64,000 bases of DNA, taken from the NCBI RefSeq assembly GCF_001886185.1, contig NZ_JXLA01000018.1, positions 1 through 64,000 of the forward strand, read 5' to 3'. This document shows, in pieces, positions 33,825 through 43,037 of the stretch. Origin of the DNA: Enterococcus raffinosus (GTDB taxonomy: Bacteria; Bacillota; Bacilli; Lactobacillales; Enterococcaceae). The translations under genes were made by a program, and so were the position numbers. The notes below the pieces were generated by a model that ran no database searches, had not been told where the DNA came from, and worked only from the letters and a program-made list of their open reading frames with translations. The stretch's first letter is position 1. Each line of letters starts with the position of its first letter.

Positions 33825-35249
33825 ATGGTCGGAAAAATTTCATTAGTTGGTGCGGGACTAGGAGATCCAGAGTTGCTAACGGTCAAAGGATTAAGAAAAA
33901 TCGAACAGGCAGATGTGATTGTATATGATCGCTTGATCAATCCTGCGATTTTAAATGCCTGTAAAATTGCTTGTGAGAAGATTTACGTTGGCAAAAAGCC
34001 AAACTATCATCCAGTTCCACAAGATAAGATTGAGGAGATCATGATTGAAAAAGCGAAGTTGGACCTTAATGTAGTCCGACTTAAAAGCGGAGATCCTTAT
34101 GTTTTTGGTCGTGGTGGCGAAGAGGGGGCATCTCTAAAGAAAGCTGGAATTCCATTTGAGACGATTCCTGGGATTACCTCATCTATTGGTGGGCTCGCTT
34201 ATGCCGGAATTCCAATTACACACAGAGATTTAGCTGCAAGTTTCCATGTCTATACAGGACATCTAAACAAATCAGATCAACAAGTGGATTGGAAAACAGC
34301 TGCGGCGGCAGAAGGAACATTGGTTTTTTTGATGGGGATGTCTAGTTTACAAGAAATTACAAATCAACTGATAAGTCATGGGAGAGATGAAACGACTCCA
34401 GCAGCAGTGATTCAGTGGGCAAGTCGCAAACAGCAGAAAACAGTAACAGGTACACTTGCGACAATTTTTGAACAAGCTCAAAAAGCAAAGTTGGAACCAC
34501 CTAGTTTAATTGTGATTGGAAACGTTGTAAACCGCCGAAAAGACTTGAATTTTTTCGAAGAGCGTCCACTTTTTTCATTAAGCATTACAGTCCCCTATTC
34601 AAAAAAAAGAAATATGACAAATTGTTTATCAGATTTAGGGGCAGAAATTGTTGAACTGCCAGCAAGTAGTATTCAAATATTTGACGAAAAAATAGATTTT
34701 TCTGAACCTAAAAATATCGTTTTTACAGATCAACTTAGTATTGAGATGTTCATTCGAGCCATGAAAATATGTGGTATCGATTGGCGTAATTTAATGGATT
34801 GGTGCTTTATTACAGTAGGCCATCATACGGGGACAGCTTTGAAAAGAATAGGGATTTGCCCAGATCATGATTTTATAGATGTACCACAGTGTTTGCAAGA
34901 GTTTCAAGTTACTTCTAATACACTATTTTTAGGAGATTCCTTTGAGATAGCGCGTCTGAATGAACAAAGAATTCCAGGCAAAAAGGTGATAAGTCATGAG
35001 GAAAAAATTACAGCAGAGATACCTAAGTTGTGGCAAGAAACAGATTTTATGTACTTTCCTAATTCAAAATCCGCTCGATTATTTTTAACGGCTTTGTCTA
35101 CGGAAGAATTAGCGATTGTTCGGAAGAAAAAAGTTGTAGTGATGGGAAATAAGACAAAAGCGATTTTTGAAGACTACCATCTTCCAGTAATTGTGACAAA
35201 TGAGCCTAGTTATAAAAGTGTGATCGATAAATTAATAGAGGAGATGTAG
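33825..35249 (+). CDS. cobA: Uroporphyrinogen-III C-methyltransferase fused to a uroporphyrinogen-III synthase-like domain
   Basis: A 474-residue two-domain protein. Residues 1-245 are a full SUMT: GKISLVGAGLGDPELLTVKG, RLKSGDPYVFGRGGEEG, PGITSSIGGLAYAGIPITHR, FLMGMSSL. It doubly methylates uroporphyrinogen III to precorrin-2. Residues about 250-474 resemble HemD but are divergent (for example KNIVFTDQLSIEMF and FMYFPNSKSARLF). A separate hemD lies in the same operon, so the fused domain may be redundant or inactive. AAAGGAG precedes the ATG. Confidence 0.92.
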   Translation: MVGKISLVGAGLGDPELLTVKGLRKIEQADVIVYDRLINPAILNACKIACEKIYVGKKPNYHPVPQDKIEEIMIEKAKLDLNVVRLKSGDPYVFGRGGEEGASLKKAGIPFETIPGITSSIGGLAYAGIPITHRDLAASFHVYTGHLNKSDQQVDWKTAAAAEGTLVFLMGMSSLQEITNQLISHGRDETTPAAVIQWASRKQQKTVTGTLATIFEQAQKAKLEPPSLIVIGNVVNRRKDLNFFEERPLFSLSITVPYSKKRNMTNCLSDLGAEIVELPASSIQIFDEKIDFSEPKNIVFTDQLSIEMFIRAMKICGIDWRNLMDWCFITVGHHTGTALKRIGICPDHDFIDVPQCLQEFQVTSNTLFLGDSFEIARLNEQRIPGKKVISHEEKITAEIPKLWQETDFMYFPNSKSARLFLTALSTEELAIVRKKKVVVMGNKTKAIFEDYHLPVIVTNEPSYKSVIDKLIEEM

Positions 35250-35251
35250 CA

Positions 35252-36033
35252 ATGAAGCCTGCATTAGTGGCCGTAAGCTTTGGTACAAGTTATCCAGAAA
35301 CGAGAAAAAAACGATTGAGGCTGTAGAGAAAAAACTAAGTCAAACGTATCCGAGTTGTGATGTTTTTCGAGCTTTTACTTCTAATAAAGTAATCAAAAAA
35401 ATCAAAGAACAAGAAAAGACAACCATTTTGACAGTAGATCAACAAATGCAACAATTAATTGATAAAGGTTACGAAGAGGTATATGTTCAACCACTACACA
35501 TCATTCCTGGAAGTGAATATTCTAAAGCACTTCACCAAGCAATGAGATACAAGAATGACTTTAAAAAATTAGAAGTTGGGCGACCGTTATTAAGTGGTAT
35601 AGAAGATTATCAAAAGGTTATTGCCTGGTTGGATTTATTAGCGAAGAATCTTGATGAAGACGAGGCTTTGGTTCTTATGGGGCATGGAAGTCAACATTCC
35701 TCCTTCACAGTTTATGCCTGTTTAGATCATATGTTAATGGAAAAACCTATTTTTGTTTGCGCAGTGGAAAGCTATCCTGAAATCTCTTCATTGATTGAGC
35801 GACTGAAAAAAAGCAGCTATAAAAAAATCAAGTTATATCCGTTAATGCTAGTAGCAGGAGATCACGCAACAAATGATATGGCTTCTGATGACGAAAATTC
35901 TTGGAAATCTCAATTGGAACGAACCGGATTTCATGTTGAGACATTTCTTAAGGGAATGGGTGAAGCAACTGAAATTCAGGAACTGTTTATTGAACATGCG
36001 GCGATGATAATGAAAGGAAAATCTAATGGCTAA
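35252..36033 (+). pseudogene. cbiK: Sirohydrochlorin cobaltochelatase, frameshifted near the 5' end
   Basis: From ATG 35252 the frame reads MKPALVAVSFGTSYPETRKK and then stops at TAG. The rest of CbiK (TIEAVEKKLSQTYPSC, QPLHIIPGSEY, LVLMGHGSQHSS, LMLVAGDHATNDMAS) continues in another frame to 36033. The break is an A7 run (35305-35311); one extra A gives a normal 260-residue protein with His residues in HIIPG, GHGSQH and AGDH for cobalt chelation. As it stands, an N-terminally truncated product from ATG 35428 would lack the first strand. Mutation, slippage or base-calling error are all possible. It overlaps cbiL by 8 bases. Confidence 0.88.
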
Positions 36034-36736
36034 ATTCTACGGTGTTGGTACTGGCCCTGGCGCATCGGATTTATTGACAATTCGAGGGAAAGAAGTCATT
36101 GAACGGGTGGATTGTCTTTACACTCCAGAACCCAAAAAAGGGGGAAAAAGTCTTGCTTTACAAATCGTGACTCCTTATGTAAGAGAAAGAACGATAATTA
36201 AGCAACGATACTTTCCAATGGTTAAAGATTGGGATGAAAAGCAAAAGGCTTGGAATGAAATTGCTAAAGAAATTATTAATGATGTTAAAAGTGGTTTAGA
36301 TGTCGCCTTTATTACACTTGGAGATCCAATGGTTTATAGCACATACAGTTATTTATTGGAACGAATAGCAGATCACGTTGAAACAGAAACAATACCAGGA
36401 ATTTCATCTTTTAGTCAAATTTCAAATCACTTACAGATTCCTCTAGTCATTGATGAAGAAAGTTACGCCGTATTACCAGCAACAGCAGAAGAAACAATTC
36501 TACAAATGGCTTTAGAGCAACTTTCAACAGTAGTATTGATGAAAGTGTCCATTGCCTTACCTAAAGTATTAAAAATCTTAACAAGATTGGATCTTTTGGA
36601 ACAAACAATACTAGTCAGCGATTCTTCAATGGAATCAGAAAAAATAGTAATTGGCCTAAGCGAGTTGAATGCAGAAGATGATTTATCATATTTCAGCACG
36701 ATGATTATTTACAAGAACAGAACGTTGAAAGGATGA
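36026..36736 (+). CDS. cbiL: Cobalt-factor II (precorrin-2) C20-methyltransferase
   Basis: A 236-residue tetrapyrrole methylase. It begins [20 protein letters not shown] and has [18 protein letters not shown] and [16 protein letters not shown], typical for CbiL/CobI. It acts directly after cobalt insertion by CbiK, its upstream neighbour, and overlaps cbiM by 4 bases. Confidence 0.95.
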   Translation: MAKFYGVGTGPGASDLLTIRGKEVIERVDCLYTPEPKKGGKSLALQIVTPYVRERTIIKQRYFPMVKDWDEKQKAWNEIAKEIINDVKSGLDVAFITLGDPMVYSTYSYLLERIADHVETETIPGISSFSQISNHLQIPLVIDEESYAVLPATAEETILQMALEQLSTVVLMKVSIALPKVLKILTRLDLLEQTILVSDSSMESEKIVIGLSELNAEDDLSYFSTMIIYKNRTLKG

Positions 36737-37491
36737 AAAAAATGAAGTGGAACCGTAAAACGATGGAAAGACTATTTCTTGCAGTGCTTCTCATGATTTT
36801 AATATGGCCTCAAAAGGCTCATGCTATGCATATTATGGAGGGATTCTTACCTCTAGGGTGGTGTTTGTTCTGGTTTGCGGCGTTCATTCCTTTTTTTATC
36901 TACGGTTTGATCAGCATACGAAGAACTGTCTCAGATAATCCACAAAACAAAGTTCTGTTAGCTTTTAGTGGGGCATTTATTTTTATCCTATCAGCATTAA
37001 AAATTCCTTCAGTAACCGGCTCTACCTCGCATCCGACAGGTGTCGGTATTGGAACGGCTCTATTCGGCCCTGGAGTAATCAGTGTGCTTGGAACGATTTG
37101 TTTACTTTTTCAAGCCTTACTTCTTGCGCATGGTGGTATAACAACTTTGGGGGCTAATGCTTTTTCAATGGCGGTAGTAGGTCCTTTCGTAGGCTATGGT
37201 GTTTATCTTATTCTAAAAAAAATCAATGTTTCACATTCAATCAGTCTATTTTTATGTGCGTTCATCGCTGATTTAGCAACTTATTTTACCACGTCGCTCC
37301 AATTGGGTCTTGTTTTTCCAGATCCTTCTTCAGGTGTTGTAGGAGCAATTATGAAATTTGTAGGAGTCTTCATGTTAACACAGATTCCAATAGCTATTGC
37401 CGAAGGTCTATTAACAGTTGTTGCCTACAATTTGATTTCAGCAAATTTTCCTTTTCAAGAGGGAGGTATTTTGAATGATGGAAAAAAATAA
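36733..37491 (+). CDS. cbiM: Cobalt ECF transporter substrate-binding component
   Basis: A 252-residue membrane protein. A signal peptide (residues 1-32, ending KAHA) is followed by mature [13 protein letters not shown], whose N-terminal Met-His is the metal-binding feature of CbiM. Other landmarks are [19 protein letters not shown] and [23 protein letters not shown]. It is the cobalt-specific S component working with CbiN, CbiQ and CbiO. Confidence 0.95.
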   Translation: MKKMKWNRKTMERLFLAVLLMILIWPQKAHAMHIMEGFLPLGWCLFWFAAFIPFFIYGLISIRRTVSDNPQNKVLLAFSGAFIFILSALKIPSVTGSTSHPTGVGIGTALFGPGVISVLGTICLLFQALLLAHGGITTLGANAFSMAVVGPFVGYGVYLILKKINVSHSISLFLCAFIADLATYFTTSLQLGLVFPDPSSGVVGAIMKFVGVFMLTQIPIAIAEGLLTVVAYNLISANFPFQEGGILNDGKK

Positions 37492-37777
37492 ATCTAAAAC
37501 AAGTTTGAATATTATTCTTTTGGTAGCGGTTGCCGTATTAATGATCGGAGCTCTATTAATCAATAAAAATGGAGAATTTGGCGGTTCTGATGGGGAAGCA
37601 GAATCGGTTATCACAGAAATCGATCCAAATTATACCCCATGGTTTGATTCGCTATTGGAGCCGAAAAGTGGTGAGATTGAAAGCTTGTTATTTACTCTTC
37701 AGGGGAGCTTAGGCGTAGGAATCATTACCTATATTTTAGGGTATTACAAAGGAAAAAAGAAAAATGCTGTTAATTGA
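37475..37777 (+). CDS. cbiN: Cobalt transport protein CbiN
   Basis: A 100-residue protein with two membrane helices (about 10-28 and 72-90) and an extracytoplasmic loop [22 protein letters not shown], highly characteristic of CbiN. It assists cobalt loading of CbiM. It overlaps cbiM and cbiQ; two adjacent ATG codons follow GAGGGAGG. Confidence 0.95.
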   Translation: MMEKNKSKTSLNIILLVAVAVLMIGALLINKNGEFGGSDGEAESVITEIDPNYTPWFDSLLEPKSGEIESLLFTLQGSLGVGIITYILGYYKGKKKNAVN

Positions 37778-38441
37778 TAAAATTGCTTACGAAAACAGAA
37801 TGATTGAGATTTCTCCCGCATCAAAAAGTATTTTGTATTTATTATTACTGATCACCTGTTTTTTAACTCGGCCAATCGTTCAAGGAGGATTAAGTATCGT
37901 TATTGGAGTAATTACTATCTATGTTACTAAGATAACTCTAAAAAGGTACCTTAAATGGTTACTTGTTCCCGCTCCTTTTTTAGTGATAAGTATTTTGACT
38001 GTTTTATTTTCGTTTAGTTCAAGTTCAAAAAGCTTTATTTTCGAAATCCCATTATTTAATCACTTTTTAGGAGTAACGCATTCTTCACTTTTAATAGGAT
38101 TAAAACTTTTCTTCCGATCTTTTAGTTGTTTAGTTTGTACGTATTTCTTTATTCTCACTGTCCCTTTTAGTCAGTTGTTAATAGTAATGAAAAGAGCACA
38201 CTTTCCAGCGCTGTTAATTGAATTGACGATGCTTATGTATCGATTTATTTTCATTTTTGCGAATGAATTTTTAGTTATTAAGCGAGCACAAGACATGCGG
38301 TTTGGATTCAAGGGATTGAAAAACAGCTATCAATCATTGGGTGTTTTGATAAAGATGTTGTTCTTCCAGACATTTGATCGTTTTAACAAAATGATTTTGT
38401 CCTTGGAAATGAAATTTTTTGACGGTGACTTTCCACTGTAA
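37764..38441 (+). CDS. cbiQ: Cobalt ECF transporter T component
   Basis: A 225-residue membrane protein with about five to six helices. It begins [19 protein letters not shown] and has the coupling-helix motif KRAQDMRFGFKG, variant of the ECF-T Ala-Arg-Gly signature. It transmits ATP hydrolysis by CbiO to CbiM. Confidence 0.92.
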   Translation: MLLIDKIAYENRMIEISPASKSILYLLLLITCFLTRPIVQGGLSIVIGVITIYVTKITLKRYLKWLLVPAPFLVISILTVLFSFSSSSKSFIFEIPLFNHFLGVTHSSLLIGLKLFFRSFSCLVCTYFFILTVPFSQLLIVMKRAHFPALLIELTMLMYRFIFIFANEFLVIKRAQDMRFGFKGLKNSYQSLGVLIKMLFFQTFDRFNKMILSLEMKFFDGDFPL

Positions 38442-38467
38442 TAATCAAAATGAAAGAAGGAACCAAA

Positions 38468-39277
38468 ATGTTTAAAGTAACCGATTTATGTATCAGTTAC
38501 GAAAATCAAACAGATGTATTGCATCACCTTTCTCTGGATTTTAGCAATCATAAAGCTGTAGGGGTTTTAGGTGCAAATGGTTCTGGAAAATCGACTTTAT
38601 TTGCGGCAATTGTTGGTCTGTTGCGTCCGAATCAAGGTGAGATTATCTATGAGAATCGCCCATTAGATTATAATAAATCAGCATTATATCAATATCGTCA
38701 AGAAGTAGGGATTGTATTTCAGGAACCTGAACATCAAATCTTTTATTCTATCGTAGAGGATGATGTGTCTTTTGCTTTGAAAAACCTTGGGATTAAGCAG
38801 GCTCAGATAGAAAGTAGAATGAAGGAAGTTTTTTCGCTGCTGAATATTGAACATTTAAAAAAGAAACCTGTTCAGTACTTGAGCTACGGTCAAAAGAAGA
38901 AAGTAGCGATTGCAAGTGTCCTGATGCTTAAAACTAAGTGGCTACTGCTAGACGAACCGACTTCGGGACTAGATCCGGCTGGAAAGCAGCAGATGATAGA
39001 AATTATTTCTCAACTAATACAGCAAGGAACCAGAATCATTTTATCTAGTCATGACATGGATTTAATGTACGAGGTTTGCGATTACCTATATGTGATTGAT
39101 AAAGGAACAATTATTCAAGAGGGAAGTTCTGATCAAGTTTTTTTAGATGGAGAATTATTAAAGCAGGCTGGTCTGGAGCAACCTTGGTTAGTAAAGGTAC
39201 ATCAGCAACTAGGGTTTCCACTTGTCAAGAATCAACAAGAATTCATGCAGATAAAACTAGAAGGCGAGGTGAAATAA
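38468..39277 (+). CDS. cbiO: Cobalt ECF transporter ATPase
   Basis: A 269-residue ABC ATPase: Walker A GANGSGKST (about 35-43), Q-loop VFQEPEHQIF, signature LSYGQKKKVA and Walker B LLLDEPTSGLDP. It energises CbiMNQ. ATG 38468 is preferred as AAGGAA precedes it; ATG 38450 has no ribosome site. Its stop overlaps the cbiP start (TAATG). Confidence 0.95.
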   Translation: MFKVTDLCISYENQTDVLHHLSLDFSNHKAVGVLGANGSGKSTLFAAIVGLLRPNQGEIIYENRPLDYNKSALYQYRQEVGIVFQEPEHQIFYSIVEDDVSFALKNLGIKQAQIESRMKEVFSLLNIEHLKKKPVQYLSYGQKKKVAIASVLMLKTKWLLLDEPTSGLDPAGKQQMIEIISQLIQQGTRIILSSHDMDLMYEVCDYLYVIDKGTIIQEGSSDQVFLDGELLKQAGLEQPWLVKVHQQLGFPLVKNQQEFMQIKLEGEVK

Positions 39278-40779
39278 TGGGTAAAAGTTTAATGATTCAA
39301 GGGACGGCTTCAGATTCTGGCAAGAGTATTTTGGTTGCTGGCTTGTGTAGAATCTTTCATCAAGATGGATTAAAGGTGATGCCATTTAAATCTCAAAATA
39401 TGGCGCTTAACTCTTACATTACTCTACAAGGCAAAGAAATGGGACGTGCACAAGTTTTCCAAGCAGAAGCAGCCGGAGTTGAACCAGATGTACGAATGAA
39501 TCCTATCTTATTGAAACCAACTTCAGATCGTAAATCACAAGTTATTTTCAAGGGTAAAGTTCTCTGTGATATGGATGCAGTTGAATATCATGAATACAAA
39601 CCACGACTAATCGAGAAAATTTCTGACTTATATCAAGAGTTAGTACGGGAAAATGATGTGATTGTGCTTGAAGGCGCCGGTAGTCCTGCCGAAATCAATT
39701 TAAATAGTCGTGATATCGCTAATATGGGCATGGCTAAAATTGCGGATGCGCCTGTTCTTTTAGTGGCAGATATTGACAAAGGTGGTGTTTTTGCTTCTAT
39801 TTATGGAACGGTTCATTTATTGGAACCAGAAGATAGAGCAAGGATTAAAGGAATCATTATTAATAAATTTCGCGGTGACATTGCCTTGTTAGATCCTGGA
39901 CTAAAAATGATTGAGGATTTAACAGATATTCCAGTGGTCGGAGTTATTCCTTATGCGCAATTAAATATTGAAGATGAAGATAGTGTTGCTTTGTCAAAAG
40001 TAAATCGTTCGTACAACACTCAAAAAGAATTAGATATTGCCGTAATCGGATTATCTAAAATGTCTAATTTTACAGATTTTAAGAGCTTAGAAAGTGAACC
40101 AGATGTCTCTGTTCGATATGTTTTTCCTGGAGATAAGTTGGGCAACCCTGACATAGTTATTTTGCCGGGAAGTAAAAATACTCTTGAAGATTGTTTGTAC
40201 TTGAAGGAATCAGGTTTAGCAAAAGAAATACAACGTGTTCGTACGGAAGGTAAGATGATTTTCGGTATTTGTGGCGGGTTTCAACTATTAGGGAAGATGC
40301 TGCATGACCCTCAGCAAATTGAGTCTACTCATGGTAGTCTCCAAGGACTTGGATTGTTAGATACAGAGACTTATTTTGAATCCCAAAAAACGACCACTAG
40401 AGTAGAGGCCAAAATTGGAGAAACAATAATCAACGGCTACGAAATTCATATGGGCAGAACAGAAAATTATGAACAGCAGTACTTCGCCCACGTTTTCTCT
40501 GAAAATGGTAAGAAGACTTCAAAATATGATGGCGCTATTAGCTCGGATAAGCTTGTTGTCGGAACGTATCTTCATGGAGTATTTGATAATACTGCTTGGA
40601 GACGTTCGCTGTTGAATCAAGTTCGAGAAGTGAAGGGATTGCAACCAATCAAGGAAATTGCTGTACCTTACGATGAGTATAAGAATCAACAGTATGACAG
40701 ATTAGCAGATTTGATTCGCGAAAATGTGGATTTAGAAAAAATTTATCAAATTATTAGTCAGGAGGAGGTGTCCGTATGA
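39277..40779 (+). CDS. cbiP: Cobyric acid synthase
   Basis: A 500-residue amidotransferase. The N-terminal P-loop-like motif is GTASDSGKSIL (about 9-19), followed by KSQNMALNSYIT; DIDKGGVFASIYGT is family-specific. The C-terminal glutaminase domain has FGICGGFQLLG and YEIHMGRT. It amidates four side chains of adenosylcobyrinate diamide. GGCGAGGTG lies before ATG 39277; it overlaps the next gene by 4 bases. Confidence 0.95.
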   Translation: MGKSLMIQGTASDSGKSILVAGLCRIFHQDGLKVMPFKSQNMALNSYITLQGKEMGRAQVFQAEAAGVEPDVRMNPILLKPTSDRKSQVIFKGKVLCDMDAVEYHEYKPRLIEKISDLYQELVRENDVIVLEGAGSPAEINLNSRDIANMGMAKIADAPVLLVADIDKGGVFASIYGTVHLLEPEDRARIKGIIINKFRGDIALLDPGLKMIEDLTDIPVVGVIPYAQLNIEDEDSVALSKVNRSYNTQKELDIAVIGLSKMSNFTDFKSLESEPDVSVRYVFPGDKLGNPDIVILPGSKNTLEDCLYLKESGLAKEIQRVRTEGKMIFGICGGFQLLGKMLHDPQQIESTHGSLQGLGLLDTETYFESQKTTTRVEAKIGETIINGYEIHMGRTENYEQQYFAHVFSENGKKTSKYDGAISSDKLVVGTYLHGVFDNTAWRRSLLNQVREVKGLQPIKEIAVPYDEYKNQQYDRLADLIRENVDLEKIYQIISQEEVSV

Positions 40780-41342
40780 GTATTTATACGCGATACGGAG
40801 ATCAAGGCTTTACTCGGCTAGTTGGTGGTGGCAGGGCAAAAAAGAATGCTCCTCGTGTTCAGACATATGGGGCTATTGATACGCTGAATGCTCAAGTTGG
40901 ATTGACGATTGCGGGCTTAGAGAAAGAAGATTTATTATATGCTGAACTAGTCCAAGTTCAACAATGGATTTTTGATTGTGGGAGCGATTTTGCCACTCCT
41001 GAGGAAAAACGTCCATACAAAGTTGAAGGAAAACTAATCAAATGGCTTGAAGAGAAGATTGATTTATATTGGAGTAAATTGCCAAAGATTAATCAATTTA
41101 TTTTGCCGGGAGGAACTGTTGCAGCCGCAAATTTACATCTTTGTCGTTGTTTCACTCGCGAGGCTGAACGGAATGCTGTAGATTTATTCGAGCATCAGGA
41201 GGCTGTAAACATGGAGGCGTTGAAATTTTTGAACCGTTTATCTGATTACTTTTTTGTATTGGCTCGATGGGTCAATAATCAGGCTGGGCAATCAGAAATT
41301 TTTTATGAAAATAGTGTCTCTGTGTTTAATAGAAAAAAATGA
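40776..41342 (+). CDS. PduO-type ATP:cob(I)alamin adenosyltransferase
   Basis: A 188-residue helical protein of the PduO/CobO2 type. It begins IYTRYGDQGFTRLVGGG with the ATP-binding N-terminal motif, and has QFILPGGTVAAANLHLCRCFTREAER and FLNRLSDYFFVLARW, both diagnostic. It forms the Co-adenosyl bond. GGAGGAGG precedes the ATG inside cbiP. Confidence 0.93.
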   Translation: MSIYTRYGDQGFTRLVGGGRAKKNAPRVQTYGAIDTLNAQVGLTIAGLEKEDLLYAELVQVQQWIFDCGSDFATPEEKRPYKVEGKLIKWLEEKIDLYWSKLPKINQFILPGGTVAAANLHLCRCFTREAERNAVDLFEHQEAVNMEALKFLNRLSDYFFVLARWVNNQAGQSEIFYENSVSVFNRKK

Positions 41343-41379
41343 TTCAGAAAAGAGCTATCTGAATGAAAGAAGGATGAGA

Positions 41380-42324
41380 ATGAAGAAGCTGAAAGTAGGA
41401 ACGCGAGGTAGTAAGCTAGCGACGACACAAACAAAACAAGCTCTAGCTATTTTTAAAAAGTATAACCCGGATGTAGAGGTAGAACTTGTAAAGATCAAAA
41501 CCAAAGGAGATCATTTGGCTACCCACAACTTGCAAGCGATTGGTGGGCAGGGCTGTTTTGTTAGAGAATTGGAATATCAACTTCGTGTTGGAAATATTGA
41601 TTTTGCTATACATAGTTTGAAGGATATTCCTACGACGATACATGATGAACTGATTCTCGCTTGTGTGATGAAGCGTCATTCACCAACGGATGCTCTTATT
41701 ATCAAGGAAGTCGGATATACCTTGAACTCTTTGCCTAGAAATGCCGTCGTTGGTACAAGCAGTCTACGCAGAAAGGCACAGCTATTACATGCTCGTCCAG
41801 ATTTTAACATTCAACCAATAAGAGGAAATATAGATACTAGAATTCGCAAAATGAATGAGGGTCAATATGATGCCATTGTGTTGGCCTTAGCAGGATTAGA
41901 AAGACTGGGCTTGGATCAAAGTGTTTATCACCAAGAACTTTCGCCTAAAATTATGCTGCCAGCCATTGGACAAGGGGCCATAGCTTTGGAATGTCGCAAA
42001 GATAACAAAGAAGTACTAACCATGCTCAAAAAAATGGAGCACAAAGAAACAGCTATAGCAGTAACAGCAGAGCGAGCTTTTTTAAATAGCATGGACGGCA
42101 GTTGTACTTTTCCTGTAGGAGCCTACAGCCTTCCAAAAGCCAACACGTATGAATTAACAGGAATGATCGGTAGTGAAAATGGGGAAATTATTCTAAAAGA
42201 AACGATGCAGGGGAATGATCCAGTAATTTTGGGGAAAGCTGTAGCGGCCAAAATGATCCAGCAAGGTGCAATTTCATTGATTGAGGAGTGTAAAAACGAT
42301 CAAAAAGAAACTTTTATACACTAG
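41380..42324 (+). CDS. hemC: Hydroxymethylbilane synthase
   Basis: A 314-residue porphobilinogen deaminase. It begins KVGTRGSKLATTQT and has FAIHSLKDIPTT, GTSSLRRKAQLL, IRGNIDTRIRKM and SMDGSCTFPVGAYS, whose Cys carries the dipyrromethane cofactor. It makes preuroporphyrinogen, feeding hemD and cobA. ATG 41380 is spaced correctly from GAAGG; ATG 41374 is too close. No hemA, hemL or hemB is in the operon. Confidence 0.95.
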   Translation: MKKLKVGTRGSKLATTQTKQALAIFKKYNPDVEVELVKIKTKGDHLATHNLQAIGGQGCFVRELEYQLRVGNIDFAIHSLKDIPTTIHDELILACVMKRHSPTDALIIKEVGYTLNSLPRNAVVGTSSLRRKAQLLHARPDFNIQPIRGNIDTRIRKMNEGQYDAIVLALAGLERLGLDQSVYHQELSPKIMLPAIGQGAIALECRKDNKEVLTMLKKMEHKETAIAVTAERAFLNSMDGSCTFPVGAYSLPKANTYELTGMIGSENGEIILKETMQGNDPVILGKAVAAKMIQQGAISLIEECKNDQKETFIH

Positions 42325-43030
42325 AGAATCACCGATGCCAGAAGCTATTCGACAAAGATTTGCGCAAGAAGATACTGAAGTAATTTCTATTCCATTGAAT
42401 AGAACAATACCTTTGCCTCATCAGCGTCTAGAGAAAAACTATGAGTGGATTTTTTTCACTAGTGCGAACGCAGTAAAGTATTTTAATTTTGCTCAACTAA
42501 ACAAACAAGCTAAAGTGCTCGCGATTGGCAATCAGACAAAAAAAGTGCTGAATGAGTTAAATATTAATGTAGACTTTCAACCAAAAGAGGGATTTTCAGA
42601 AGGTCTAGTTGAAGAATGGCTTAGCTTGGCGAAGACAAAGCAACGTGTTTTTTGGCCTCATTCATTTAATGCCAAACGTGTAATTTATAATGCATTAACA
42701 AATCGAGGGCACATCGTATTCGAACAGGTAACCTATAAAAATGAATTTTTAGTAAGGGATCAAGAACGCTTGAAAGAGCTATTGTTGAGTGAAACACTTG
42801 ATTATGTTCTATTTGCTAGTCCTTCAGCATGGAATTCTTTTTCAAAGATAATTAAAGATTTTCAACAATTACCGGATGATTTTTGGAAGCGTATAAAAAT
42901 TGCTGCTATTGGACCTGTGACGGCGAAAGTAATAGAAATGGAACATCATTCTGTTACCGTCCAACCCCAAATATATGATATGCAGCATTTATATGAGTGT
43001 CTATTACAAGACATTAGGGAAAGAGGGTGA
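42281..43030 (+). CDS. hemD: Uroporphyrinogen-III synthase (start uncertain)
   Basis: About 240-249 residues of HemD type: KLLYTRESPMPEAI at the N-terminus, WIFFTSANAVKYF, FWPHSFNAKRVIYNAL, DYVLFASPSAWNSF and IAAIGPVTAKVIE. It cyclises preuroporphyrinogen. The start is unclear: TTG 42281 lies within the end of hemC with no good site upstream, while GAGGAG at 42283-42288 would point to a start near the non-standard ATC at 42299, where family proteins usually begin. It overlaps hemC by about 26-44 bases. Confidence 0.85.
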   Translation: MRSVKTIKKKLLYTRESPMPEAIRQRFAQEDTEVISIPLNRTIPLPHQRLEKNYEWIFFTSANAVKYFNFAQLNKQAKVLAIGNQTKKVLNELNINVDFQPKEGFSEGLVEEWLSLAKTKQRVFWPHSFNAKRVIYNALTNRGHIVFEQVTYKNEFLVRDQERLKELLLSETLDYVLFASPSAWNSFSKIIKDFQQLPDDFWKRIKIAAIGPVTAKVIEMEHHSVTVQPQIYDMQHLYECLLQDIRERG

Positions 43031-43037
43031 GAAAGCC

